From the NCBI RefSeq assembly GCF_900155985.1, contig NZ_FTMA01000005.1:62001-126000 (forward strand): 64,000 nt of DNA, given 5' to 3'. Position 1 is the first letter of the stretch, and each line of letters starts with the position of its first letter. Positions 16,333 through 25,593 of this stretch are shown one piece after another. A program made the position numbers and the translations under genes. The notes under the pieces were generated by a model, which did not search any database, was not told where the DNA came from, and was given only the letters and a program-made list of their open reading frames with translations. Source of the DNA: Maribacter ulvicola. Its GTDB lineage: Bacteria > Bacteroidota > Bacteroidia > Flavobacteriales > Flavobacteriaceae.

Positions 16333-17814
16333 TTAGTAGCCTGGATTTTGGTCGATCAACCCATTTAAACTTATGGTTTCTTGCGATATTGGGAATAGCT
16401 TTTTATGTTCCGGCTCTCCTACCAAAGTCGGCACCAATTCAAAGGCCTTACCAAATCTTAATAAATCATACCATCTTTTACCCTCGAATGACAATTCGAA
16501 CAAACGCTCTTGTAAAATAGCAGCATCATTAGCTTCTAGTGTTCCACTGACAAATTCATGACCCGGATAGTTTGCACCATATGCCCTTTGTCTTATCAGG
16601 GTCATTTCTGCTGTTGGATCTTGGCTCAAGGCATTTTTGGCTTCAGCAATCATTAAAAGTACATCTGCATATCGGTATAGGACAATATCATCCATATATT
16701 TCCTGGTCCCTGCATCCACAAATCCTCTATACTTTATCACTGCAGAGGCATAAAACTGATCATAAACACCTGGGTTATTAGGGTTTTCTGTGTTCATTAA
16801 AACATAAGTTGCATTTTTACGGGTATCATCATCGGTCCATTGATTCCTGAACACTTCTGACGGAGCCCACCTATTCAATCCACCACCTTCTCCCAATAAA
16901 GCTTTAGCAATTGGGTCACCATTGGATGGAATTTGGTCTCCACGGATATAGATGCCACTATTAAAATTATTACCAGATTCTAAATCCTCATAATGGATAG
17001 CCATAATAATTTCTTTGTTCTCTTTATTGTTATATCTAAAGATATCATCGTAATTAACAAGTAAATCCACATCAGCAGTTCGAACACTTTCCAATGACGT
17101 CAAAGCGGTTGTGATATCAGAAGCACCACCTCCCATTAGCTTTCCAGTCCATAAATAGACATCTCCCTTAAGTGCATTTACTGCAGGTTTAGACCACTGA
17201 GATCTTCCGTTAGAAAATGTGTTGTCTGAGAACAACCCTAGCGCTGCTTCTATATCAGATTTAACTAAGCTTATTACCTCAGTAACATTATTACGTGCCT
17301 TAAAACTGTTCACTGGATCAAAGCCCTCGGTAGGCTCTGTATTCACTGGAGCATCTCCCCATACCTTGGCTATAATAAAATAACAATACGCTCTCATGGC
17401 ATGTGCTTGAGCTAAGGCAATATTTTTCTTGGTTTCAGAATCAAAATCAATAGCTGGCGTATATTTCAATATTAAATTTGCATCATGAATTACTGTATAC
17501 AGATTCTTCCAATCCGGTCCGGCAGCATCTTGATCTAAAGTATTCTCAAAATATCTTTCCCTGCCCTCTGATGCTTGTAAACCATAGCTCATAACTTCTG
17601 ACCGGGCTTCTCCCCATGAAAATAAATTATCATTGGCATCTGATCGGAATCTTACATACATTCCATTGACGTAAGACTCCACATCGCCTTGATTCTTCCA
17701 ATAAGAATTGGCGCCAATAACACTTTCAGGAGTGAGGTTCAGATCCTTTTCGCAAGATGTAGCCACCAACATAAATGGAAGCACTATCATTGCTATTATT
17801 CTATATGTTTTCAT
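16333..17814 (-). CDS. susD: SusD/RagB-like glycan-binding lipoprotein
   Basis: Outer-membrane surface lipoprotein that caps the SusC channel and binds glycan. The start at 17814 (493 residues) puts a signal peptide of 20 residues directly before lipobox Cys21 (MLVATSC), followed by EKDLNLTPE, the usual SusD N-terminus. TPR-type helices (AQAHAMRAYCYFIIAKVWGD) and the C-terminal LQERLFELSFEGKRWYDLLR and LFPISQETISLNGLIDQNPGY are diagnostic. Upstream in-frame Mets exist but would bury the signal peptide. The gene follows susC by 32 bp. Ligand specificity is not readable, but the sialidase/sulfatase context suggests a sialylated or sulfated glycan. Confidence 0.96.
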   Translation of the reverse strand: MKTYRIIAMIVLPFMLVATSCEKDLNLTPESVIGANSYWKNQGDVESYVNGMYVRFRSDANDNLFSWGEARSEVMSYGLQASEGRERYFENTLDQDAAGPDWKNLYTVIHDANLILKYTPAIDFDSETKKNIALAQAHAMRAYCYFIIAKVWGDAPVNTEPTEGFDPVNSFKARNNVTEVISLVKSDIEAALGLFSDNTFSNGRSQWSKPAVNALKGDVYLWTGKLMGGGASDITTALTSLESVRTADVDLLVNYDDIFRYNNKENKEIIMAIHYEDLESGNNFNSGIYIRGDQIPSNGDPIAKALLGEGGGLNRWAPSEVFRNQWTDDDTRKNATYVLMNTENPNNPGVYDQFYASAVIKYRGFVDAGTRKYMDDIVLYRYADVLLMIAEAKNALSQDPTAEMTLIRQRAYGANYPGHEFVSGTLEANDAAILQERLFELSFEGKRWYDLLRFGKAFELVPTLVGEPEHKKLFPISQETISLNGLIDQNPGY

Positions 17815-17846
17815 AATGTTTAAGTTTTTATTTTTTCTGTTCATCA

Positions 17847-20800
17847 TTATAATGATACATTTAATCCTAATAAAAAGGTTTGTGGATTTGGATATCTACC
17901 ATTATCAATTCCTCCGTCCTCAGGTAATAATCCCCTATAATTGGTGATGTAACCCAAATTACTTCCCGTAGCATATAATCTAAGATTGGATATACCCAGT
18001 TTTGCAACTCCAGGTGTTAATGGAAGATTGTAGCTCAATGTAATTTCTCTTAATGCCAAATAATCACCTTTTTCATAGAAATCTGAATTCATTGCTATGT
18101 TTTGACCTCCTCCAGTCCTAAAGTTATTATTTTGTGCCAGTTGATCCGCCCAGTAGTATCGTGGAATATCGGTAACATCTCCTTCATTTTCCCAAGACCT
18201 TAATACTTCCTTGGTTATACCTATATCACCTTGCCATTGCCCTAAATACACTCCGTGCATTTGATTGACAATAGTATGGCCTATGGAGAAATCAGTACGC
18301 ACTGTCAAACTAAGATTCTTGTAATTGAACGTATTGGTAAACCCACCGGTCCAGTCCGGAAATTCATTACCAACATATACCCTATCCAAGGTATTGATAA
18401 CTCCATCATTGTTCACATCCCTAAAGATAATGTCACCACCTTGCTTACGTTTATCCGATCCAGCTACCAACTCATCTATGGGTCCGGCCTCAGCTTCCGC
18501 CGTGGTTGCATATACGCCCAAAACTTCATAGGTATAAAGATCCCCCATTGTCTGACCTTCTTGTAATCCAGCAACCCATCTTGTACCCCCATTTACTGGG
18601 TCAGCCACCTCATAACCACCTATCCTATTATTGTCATTGCCGTTTTCAGGTAATTTGGATATAGTATTTTTATTATGTGATAGATTAAGCGCGGAGACCC
18701 ACCCAAAATTATCATTTTCAATTATACGGGCATTTAGCTCCAATTCCACTCCTTCATTGTTTAAGTCGCCCAAATTGGTCAGGATACTTGAAAATCCTGT
18801 CACTTTAGGCAAGGTAAAACTGGTAATCAAATTATGAGTGTCCCGATTGTAATAATCAAACAACAAGGTCACTCTATTATTAAAAAGACCTAAGTCGAAA
18901 CCTGCACCAATAGCTTCAGTTTGTTCCCACTGAAGTGCATCATTTGAAAGAGAGCTATTAAGTACCGCTGCTTTTCTATTATACTTGTTTCCGACCCCAT
19001 AAACTCCTTGGTATTTATAATCTTCAAGTTCCCCTATATTACCTGTCACCCCGTAACTAGCTCTAAATTTCAGCGAACTAAAGGTGGAGGTGCTTTCGCC
19101 CCAGAAACCTTCCTTATGAACGTTCCATCCAGCAGAAACACCTGGGAAGGTTCCCCATTTAAAATCGGCTCCTAAATTAGATGCTCCATCATGTCTGATA
19201 CTTGCCGTTAGGAGGTATTTCCTCTTATAGTCATAATTAACCCGCCCGAAAAAACCAATTATATTCCTAGAGGAAAAAGAACTAGTAACGTTTGTAGGTT
19301 CCGCAGATGCGTTCAATGTGGGAATCAAATCTGAAGATGCCCCCCTACCATCGGCGCCTAAAATGTATGCCTCCCTGCTTACCCTAGAAAAACCTGCTTT
19401 AGCATTTAAGGCATGTTCGTCTTTCATAATTTTAGCATAGGTAAAAACACCTTCTATCTGCGTGGTTATATCCTGCTCAAAATCGGCACTTGCATTTCTT
19501 GAGTCATTAAATGACGTTGCCGTATTAAAATATGATTTCTGGAATGCATTATCCAAATCTTGCTCCTGAGAATAGGAAAAGAACGGGGAGAATGTCAAAT
19601 CCGAAAAAATTTGATAATCCAAACCGATAGAAAGTGACAATCTATAGTCTCGGCGCTCCTTATCAAATCTACCTAAGTGATATACCGGATTACCTATACC
19701 CCTATTTTGACCTGGAGCTAACGTACCATCCTCAAAAGCAAATTTTGCAGTTGGAGGCAAACCTAACGAACGTTGAAAAATCTGATTAGAACTAAAGACT
19801 TGATTATTGTTTGCGGTACTGTAGTTAACACGACCCCATACCTTAAAGTTATCCCTTATATTGAATCCTCCATACATTTTTGCAGTATATCGCTCATAAT
19901 CAGTCTTTAGTGCCACTCCTTCACTTTTAAGATACCCTACACTTACATCATATTCGGCATCCTCGGTGCTCCCAGAAAACGAAAGGTGATGGTTGGTGGT
20001 CAATCCAGTTTTGAATAATTTATCCTGCCAATCTGTTCCTTTAAATATAATAGTTTTATTAGAATCTAGAGGATCTGGCATACTTTCCCATCCTTCATTT
20101 AATTTATGGTCATTAACCCCAGGCTGTAGATATTGTGTTGTAAAACTAGTATTGTTCGTTAAATCGTTTCCAATCCCTGCACCTACAGGCAAGTCTAACC
20201 TGGAAAGACGTTCAGGATGTTTTTCCCCCGTGGCCGCAATACCCAATCTACCATAATAAATATAGTCTCGAGCTGAAACCAAATCGTATGTCTTACCAAT
20301 TTGCGACATGCCCGTTGTCACATTATAACTTATTTTAGGCTTTCCCTTCCCTGTTTTGGTAGTTACGATGATAACCCCGTTAGAAGCCCGTGAGCCATAA
20401 ATAGATGCTGCAGCTGCATCTTTCAACACCTGTACCGACGCTATATCAGCCGAGTTAAGGTCGTCCATATTATCCCTAATTATACCATCGATAATGTACA
20501 AAGGCCCTGCACCATCAGGGTTATTGATAGAGGTACCACCACGAATAATTATTCGTGTTCCCGCACCTGGTTGCCCAGAGGTTTGTTGAGCCCTAATTCC
20601 CGCAATGGACCCTTGCAAAGCTTGTGTTGCATTAGCAAACGGTACGTTCTCCAAGACTTTCGTGTCTAATTTCGATATAGACGAAGTTAGTGTTTCCCTT
20701 GATTGAGATCCATAGCCCACTACCACTACCTCATCCAATTGGGACGCATCTTCCTTAAGGATAATGTTGATAACGGATTGGCTCCCTACCGTAATTTCTT

Positions 20801-21050
20801 TTTTGGAAAAACCGATATAACTGAAGACCAAAACATCTGCCGATGTTGCACTGATGGAAAAATTACCATCAAAATCACTTTGCACACCATTGGCAGTATT
20901 CTTCACCAAAACGTTGGCTCCTGGAAGAGGTTGATTAGAATCATCCGTGATAGTCCCCGTAATTATCTTTTCTTGCCCATGAACCCCCGAGAACAGCAAA
21001 ATAGCCGCTAAAGTGAGTACCCCATTTAAAAATTTGTTTTTTCGTTTCAT
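17847..21050 (-). CDS. susC: SusC/RagA family TonB-dependent outer-membrane transporter
   Basis: 1067-residue TonB-dependent importer of oligosaccharides. A signal peptide (about residues 1-25) is followed by a CarboxypepD_reg-like domain (ITGTITDDSNQPLPGANVLV), the TonB-box region with DEVVVVGYGSQ, the SusC signature plug domain (SIAGIRAQQTSGQPGAG, LKDAAAASIYGSRASNGVI) and a long beta-barrel ending in LLGLNVSL. It is the first gene of the susCD unit. The promoter carries a GntR-type palindrome at 21064-21076, 13 bp before the ATG, right after a -7 element, so import is probably induced together with the AGE and symporter genes. Confidence 0.97.
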   Translation of the reverse strand: MKRKNKFLNGVLTLAAILLFSGVHGQEKIITGTITDDSNQPLPGANVLVKNTANGVQSDFDGNFSISATSADVLVFSYIGFSKKEITVGSQSVINIILKEDASQLDEVVVVGYGSQSRETLTSSISKLDTKVLENVPFANATQALQGSIAGIRAQQTSGQPGAGTRIIIRGGTSINNPDGAGPLYIIDGIIRDNMDDLNSADIASVQVLKDAAAASIYGSRASNGVIIVTTKTGKGKPKISYNVTTGMSQIGKTYDLVSARDYIYYGRLGIAATGEKHPERLSRLDLPVGAGIGNDLTNNTSFTTQYLQPGVNDHKLNEGWESMPDPLDSNKTIIFKGTDWQDKLFKTGLTTNHHLSFSGSTEDAEYDVSVGYLKSEGVALKTDYERYTAKMYGGFNIRDNFKVWGRVNYSTANNNQVFSSNQIFQRSLGLPPTAKFAFEDGTLAPGQNRGIGNPVYHLGRFDKERRDYRLSLSIGLDYQIFSDLTFSPFFSYSQEQDLDNAFQKSYFNTATSFNDSRNASADFEQDITTQIEGVFTYAKIMKDEHALNAKAGFSRVSREAYILGADGRGASSDLIPTLNASAEPTNVTSSFSSRNIIGFFGRVNYDYKRKYLLTASIRHDGASNLGADFKWGTFPGVSAGWNVHKEGFWGESTSTFSSLKFRASYGVTGNIGELEDYKYQGVYGVGNKYNRKAAVLNSSLSNDALQWEQTEAIGAGFDLGLFNNRVTLLFDYYNRDTHNLITSFTLPKVTGFSSILTNLGDLNNEGVELELNARIIENDNFGWVSALNLSHNKNTISKLPENGNDNNRIGGYEVADPVNGGTRWVAGLQEGQTMGDLYTYEVLGVYATTAEAEAGPIDELVAGSDKRKQGGDIIFRDVNNDGVINTLDRVYVGNEFPDWTGGFTNTFNYKNLSLTVRTDFSIGHTIVNQMHGVYLGQWQGDIGITKEVLRSWENEGDVTDIPRYYWADQLAQNNNFRTGGGQNIAMNSDFYEKGDYLALREITLSYNLPLTPGVAKLGISNLRLYATGSNLGYITNYRGLLPEDGGIDNGRYPNPQTFLLGLNVSL

Positions 21051-21063
21051 TTTAGTTTGATGT

Positions 21064-21111
21064 TATGTATTACATAATCCAATATTAAACATAAAATACT
21101 TTTTAACCAAA
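21064..21111 (-). promoter_or_regulatory. susC promoter with GntR palindrome
   Basis: On the minus strand TTTG (21111-21108), a 20-bp spacer and TAATATTG (21087-21080) form a Bacteroidota-type promoter. After 3 bp the palindrome TATGT-ATT-ACATA (21076-21064) covers the expected start site and ends 13 bp before the susC ATG. Repressor binding there would block initiation. Confidence 0.68.
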
Positions 21112-21405
21112 TTTTAAGAACTTTTTTAGTGTTAAATCTACTGAAGCCTCAACACTTATATAAAACAACACCATAAATGGGATATTCCGATTATTTATAT
21201 GCTAAACCATATACATACTCATAAAAAGACCTATAAAGTTTATAATTTCAATAGCTGTACTAAAAAGAATCTGTACAGGTGTTTTATATTAATGTTACTA
21301 AGACCAAAAATGAAACTCATTAATATCATGACCTTGTTAATTGCATTTATTTTAAATTTTAGCAACCTGCCTCTTAAATTTTTAGGAAAATCCATAAAAT
21401 TAATG

Positions 21406-21429
21406 TAAAATTGCCTTATGTATAACATT
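21406..21429 (+). promoter_or_regulatory. lrgA promoter -7 with GntR palindrome
   Basis: TAAAATTG (21406-21413), one base off TAnnTTTG, then 3 bp, then TATGT-ATA-ACATT (21417-21429), one mismatch in the palindrome. The geometry is the same as at susC and the AGE gene. The lrgA start codon is 168 bp downstream. A -33 is weak (TTTA near 21381). Confidence 0.55.
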
Positions 21430-21596
21430 AAAAACATATAGGTTGACATCATTATACTATATTAAAGATATAGAAACTATGATCGGCATTGTTGGAAATT
21501 TAAAACAATTATGATAATCATCCACTAGATTAATATACAGCTCTATACTATAACCATAAGGTCGAACTCCAACTATGATGCACAAAAAAAATAAAA

Positions 21597-21935
21597 ATGT
21601 TTAAGGGAATTTTATATATATTTTCATTCCTAGCACTCGGGGAAATTCTAGTGTACCTATGTAATCTTCCTATTGCAGGCAACATTGTGGGAATGGTAGC
21701 AATATTCATAGCCTTAAAATTAAAGTTGATAAAATTGAATGATGTAAAACCCGCCTCTGATCAGTTTATAAAGTATATGGTTTTATTTTTCGTGCCTTAT
21801 GGGGTAGGCCTAATGACCTTTTATGACATTCTAAAGATTCATTGGCTTGCAATTGTTGTCAGCACAGTTGCAAGCACTATTCTGACACTATACATAACTG
21901 GTATCATATTACAAAAATTTGGAAAGGGTGAGTGA
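21597..21935 (+). CDS. lrgA: CidA/LrgA family membrane protein
   Basis: Small membrane protein of 112 residues with four predicted helices (ILYIFSFLALGEILVYLCNL, AGNIVGMVAIFIALKLKLI, FIKYMVLFFVPYGVGLMTFY, LAIVVSTVASTILTLYITGI); the PYGVGLM region is typical of LrgA. With LrgB it forms a two-gene membrane system first described as holin-like; the Bacillus relatives PftA/PftB act as a pyruvate carrier and the plant relative PLGG1 carries glycolate/glycerate. Sialic acid cleavage yields pyruvate, so pyruvate traffic is a sensible role here. It shares the GntR-type palindrome and overlaps the next gene by 8 bp. Confidence 0.87.
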   Translation: MFKGILYIFSFLALGEILVYLCNLPIAGNIVGMVAIFIALKLKLIKLNDVKPASDQFIKYMVLFFVPYGVGLMTFYDILKIHWLAIVVSTVASTILTLYITGIILQKFGKGE

Positions 21936-22620
21936 GATCTATCAACAACCCCTTTTTGGAATTTTTATTACACTATCGGCATTTCAATTGTCACAGATAA
22001 TCGGTCGTAAATGGAAGTTTGTACTCTTTAATCCGGTCTTGCTTTCTGTGGTATCCATAATTTGCTTTTTAGTCATTTTTGAAATTGATTTTGAAGCCTA
22101 TAACATTGGTGGGCAATATCTAGGATTTTTATTAGGACCTACGGTCGTAGCCCTAGGGGTTCTCTTTTATGAAAAATTTGAGCAAATAAGAGAAAATATA
22201 ATGCCTTTTTTATCCGCCGTTGTTATTGGAGGGGTAATGAGTATTATTTCTGTTAGTACCATAGCTATCACTTTAGGTGCTTCTGAACCAATTATAAGAT
22301 CTATCGCTCCAAAATCTGTCACCACCCCAATTGCATTGGAAATCGCAAAAATGATTGGCGGTGTACCCTACATAACTGCCGGTATAGTGATAGCAGTAGG
22401 AATCTTTGGAAATGCATTTGGCCCTGTAATTTTACGCTGTTTAGGAATAAAGAACAAAAACGCAATAGGCGCCGCCTTAGGAACCGCCGCCCATGGTATC
22501 GGTACCGCAAGAGCATTGGAAGAAGGAAAACTACCGGGGGCCTATGGTGGATTGGCCATGTGTATAAACGGGTTATTGACAGCCATCATCACGCCATATA
22601 TCGTAAACGTAGTAATATGA
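21928..22620 (+). CDS. lrgB: LrgB family membrane protein
   Basis: Polytopic membrane protein of about 230 residues, partner of LrgA. Typical LrgB sequences are QYLGFLLGPTVVALGVLFYE, SVTTPIALEIAKMIGG (the conserved KSVTTPIA motif) and GAALGTAAHGIGTARALEEG. I start at GTG 21928, overlapping the lrgA stop by 8 bp; TTG at 21919 is the alternative and no ATG is available. The tight overlap suggests translational coupling. In staphylococci LrgB modulates murein hydrolase release, in Bacillus the homologous pair transports pyruvate; position inside a sialic acid locus favours transport. Confidence 0.9.
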   Translation: MSEIYQQPLFGIFITLSAFQLSQIIGRKWKFVLFNPVLLSVVSIICFLVIFEIDFEAYNIGGQYLGFLLGPTVVALGVLFYEKFEQIRENIMPFLSAVVIGGVMSIISVSTIAITLGASEPIIRSIAPKSVTTPIALEIAKMIGGVPYITAGIVIAVGIFGNAFGPVILRCLGIKNKNAIGAALGTAAHGIGTARALEEGKLPGAYGGLAMCINGLLTAIITPYIVNVVI

Positions 22621-22645
22621 CTTAATAACTAAAACAATTGATATA

Positions 22646-25456
22646 ATGAAGAAAGATATTTTATGCGGACTAATTCTCTTACTCTGTATAGGTTATGGTT
22701 CACTTTGGGGACAACAAGGCTTAGCATCTAAACAATCCCTACTTTTCAAAGTCAGCACTTTGTTTGACCCACAGACCGATAAAATGGGATATCACAATTA
22801 TCGCATCCCGTCTCTCCTGGTTACCAAAAAGGGGACTACTCTTGCAATTATGGAAGGTCGTGAAGACATGAACCACGATCATGCAAAAAACGACATTGTT
22901 CTCAAACGAAGTACGGATAGTGGAAATTCATGGTCTACACCCAAAGTTATCGTTTCGGAAGGTGACAATGTGGTGATGAATCCTGTGTTGGTACAATCGC
23001 AAAATGGAACAATTATTTTAACCTATATTTATTTTCCCGAGAAAAGACATAGCAGTGATAGATCCCATGGAGTTAAGCAAGTGGAACCGGGATTGGAAGG
23101 GAATGATATAGAAAAGATTTTTATGGTCAAAAGCCAAGATGAAGGGTTAAACTGGTCCGATCCAGAGGAAATAACCCATATTGCAAAATCCAACAAGCAT
23201 AGCCTGCACGCTATAAGTGGCCCTGGTGTGGGTATTAGACTAGAGCATGGGAAGTTCAAAGACCGAATTATCATCCCGATGTCCGAGACATGTTTAAGAA
23301 ATGGAAAGAAAACTTCCAACAACTACGCTCTGTATTCCGATGATAATGGAAATAGCTGGAAACACGGGAAATCCATGCCAGCCTCCGTTAATGGAAAATC
23401 TGGGGGGAATGAAATTCAAATGGTAGAGCTGGAAGATGGAGTGGTCATGGCTTCCATTAGAGATAAAGGTCATCGGCTGATATCCAAGAGTTATAATGGA
23501 GGAAAAACATGGAGTAGATTATTAGCACATCCAGAATTAATCGATACTGGCAGTATGTCACCCTTATTGCGATATCGATTTAAAAATGGCAACATTCCCG
23601 GAGTATTGATCTATGTAGGCGTTACAGGCAGGTTGGATGGCAATAAAAGAGGAAAAGCCGAAATTGCTTTGAGTTATGATGATGGAGACACATGGCCTGT
23701 TCAAAAGGCATTGTACAAAGGAAAATTTGACTATTCTTCCTTAGCCATTTTACCTGATGGTACAATTGGTATGTTGGCGGAATACGATTTTAATGGAGAT
23801 CGAGCTAAAATACAATTAGTAAAATTCAATTTGGAATGGATTGAAGATCCGAATGCAATTTCCTTATCATTGGATAAAAAAATAATAAAACCTGATAAGT
23901 ATTTTAAAACGCATCCCGATCATATTGTTCCGGACGATATGGTTATTCAAAAATTCCAAGTAAAAATGAAAATTCAGACTCATGGGTCTCAAGCTGACCT
24001 TGATTATAAATTCGAACTGATTGAAGCCCAAGGTGAGTCACACTTGCTGGGCTTGGATAATTTAAATAAATTCTCCACTTCCAACAAAAATATTTTTGTC
24101 GCTGATTGGTATGGTCCAAATATAATAAAGGTGACAGCAAAGAATAAAAATGATAAAACTGTAGCTGTAATCTTGGATACAGTCTTTGTGCATTTTTCTC
24201 ATAGCCAGGTGGCAGGAGGTGATATTAACAAACTAGATAAAAAGTACACTGGAAAAGAACATATAACTGGAAAAATCATTAATGACACCCTGGTTTATAC
24301 TGGAATGCGCTTTTTACCTAATGACATTTCTAAAGGAGACCCTCGTTACGAGGGTACTAAATTTGGCGCCTACGAGACCAAAGAACCACGAATGCTCGCT
24401 CTAGACAATGGGATTTTAATAGCATCATATCATTTTCAAATTAAAGGTGTTAATGATGCCCCTCCTGGCCTTACCCTTGTAATGACAAGAAGTATTGACG
24501 GTGGCAAAACATGGATAGACGAACAAATCCTAATGCAAGATATTAATGGAGTGGCTGCTTATACCTCTATGGTTCAATGGGGAGATGAGATTCATTGCTA
24601 TTTTTCAGGTGGCCATAGTTCTCACCCCCAAGCAAATAAATATATGGGCGTTTACAAAACTACCAGTACTGATCAGGGTAAAACGTGGTCCCATCCAGTA
24701 TCTATTAATGAAATAACCAAACTTCTTACTTCAAAGATAGATACTATTGCCCCCAACCAATCCCCATCCACAAATGCGCTTTTTATTCCTGATATGGAAT
24801 GGAAAGGTAAAAAAGAAGATGCTTACATTGTTCCTTTTTATGTTGACCCGGTTAAATTTCTGATTACTTTGGACGGTGGAAAATCATGGGATATATTCTA
24901 CGATGTTCTAAACTACCCTGAGTTTATGGGAGAACTGAACGAAATTTCTTGGGCTCTACTTGAGGATCGAACTATTTATGTTGTCTCAAGGCGACAAAGC
25001 AAGATCGGCTATAAGAACGAAATGCTATTTGACCTCAAAGGAAACCCAACTTTTATAGGTCAAACTCGAAAAAATCATAAAGCTAGAAGATGTCACCAAG
25101 GGGCCGTTGCTGTCCCTGAAGGACCTTTTAAAGGGAGGATTGCGGTAGCCAGTAATTTTAGTGATGATCGGGAAGAAGCTACAATCGCCATTTCAAATAC
25201 AGTATTGGGACAAAAATTCACAACTAAGTTCTTAACTACCAATGCTGGTTGGGGGTATTGTCATATTGATTGGAATCCCAAATTAAATGGTTTTGTACTA
25301 ATAGGAGAATCGGAGCCTTTTGACGAAAATGAACAAGTAGTTAATATGGATGATGGCCCTGATAGAAATGAACGATATTCATTAGAGGTTTTTGCTTTTA
25401 GCCCTGAGTTTTATGATACTTTGATAGAAGCGAATATTAATTTGATATCAAATTAA
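22646..25456 (+). CDS. tandem sialidase: GH33 domain plus second sialidase-fold domain
   Basis: 936-residue exported protein. After a signal peptide (about 1-22) an N-terminal GH33 propeller spans about residues 33-405: YRIP with Arg53, Asp boxes STDSGNSW, SDDNGNSW, SYNGGKTW and SYDDGDTW, and the Tyr motif FDYSSLAILPDGTIGMLAE. A beta-rich linker follows (about 430-525, possibly an Ig-like or binding module). A second propeller-like region (about 540-930) has Asp boxes SIDGGKTW, STDQGKTW and TLDGGKSW but its first Arg context is KEPRMLAL rather than FRIP, so its activity is uncertain. It follows lrgB by 25 bp and is probably in the same transcription unit. The gene ends near the IS element; the end looks intact. 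Confidence 0.9.
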   Translation: MKKDILCGLILLLCIGYGSLWGQQGLASKQSLLFKVSTLFDPQTDKMGYHNYRIPSLLVTKKGTTLAIMEGREDMNHDHAKNDIVLKRSTDSGNSWSTPKVIVSEGDNVVMNPVLVQSQNGTIILTYIYFPEKRHSSDRSHGVKQVEPGLEGNDIEKIFMVKSQDEGLNWSDPEEITHIAKSNKHSLHAISGPGVGIRLEHGKFKDRIIIPMSETCLRNGKKTSNNYALYSDDNGNSWKHGKSMPASVNGKSGGNEIQMVELEDGVVMASIRDKGHRLISKSYNGGKTWSRLLAHPELIDTGSMSPLLRYRFKNGNIPGVLIYVGVTGRLDGNKRGKAEIALSYDDGDTWPVQKALYKGKFDYSSLAILPDGTIGMLAEYDFNGDRAKIQLVKFNLEWIEDPNAISLSLDKKIIKPDKYFKTHPDHIVPDDMVIQKFQVKMKIQTHGSQADLDYKFELIEAQGESHLLGLDNLNKFSTSNKNIFVADWYGPNIIKVTAKNKNDKTVAVILDTVFVHFSHSQVAGGDINKLDKKYTGKEHITGKIINDTLVYTGMRFLPNDISKGDPRYEGTKFGAYETKEPRMLALDNGILIASYHFQIKGVNDAPPGLTLVMTRSIDGGKTWIDEQILMQDINGVAAYTSMVQWGDEIHCYFSGGHSSHPQANKYMGVYKTTSTDQGKTWSHPVSINEITKLLTSKIDTIAPNQSPSTNALFIPDMEWKGKKEDAYIVPFYVDPVKFLITLDGGKSWDIFYDVLNYPEFMGELNEISWALLEDRTIYVVSRRQSKIGYKNEMLFDLKGNPTFIGQTRKNHKARRCHQGAVAVPEGPFKGRIAVASNFSDDREEATIAISNTVLGQKFTTKFLTTNAGWGYCHIDWNPKLNGFVLIGESEPFDENEQVVNMDDGPDRNERYSLEVFAFSPEFYDTLIEANINLISN

Positions 25457-25510
25457 TATTTTAATACTAAAAGTATATGATAAAAGGTTTTTTAATGTTT
25501 TTTGGATAGG

Positions 25511-25555
25511 GCGGTCAAAGTGAGCCACCTCGGGCGGATGAAAGTGAGCATAGCA
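25511..25555 (+). repeat. IS21 left terminal repeat
   Basis: GCGGTCAAAGTGAGCCACCT followed by a second unit CGGATGAAAGTGAGCATAGCA. It is the imperfect reverse complement of 27982-28027; the inner part GAAAGTGAGCATAGCA is identical. Confidence 0.8.
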
Positions 25556-25593
25556 AATCAGTTGCTCAAAATCGATTCTATAGAAGTTTAAAA

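Larger units (their letters stand above)
21051..21596. other. divergent intergenic region between susC and lrgA
   Basis: 546 bp with no convincing gene. It holds the leftward susC promoter/operator (21064-21111) and the rightward lrgA promoter/operator (21406-21429). The region between them is very AT-rich; short frames on both strands there (for example 21199-21408 plus, 21240-21452 minus) have low-complexity products and overlap the predicted lrgA promoter. The putative lrgA 5' leader of about 175 nt shows no obvious terminator or known riboswitch. Confidence 0.6.

Noticed and set aside
21199-21408. 69-codon frame upstream of lrgA, and an overlapping minus-strand frame at 21240-21452
   Set aside because: AT-rich, low-complexity products on both strands, overlapping the predicted lrgA promoter; no family features.
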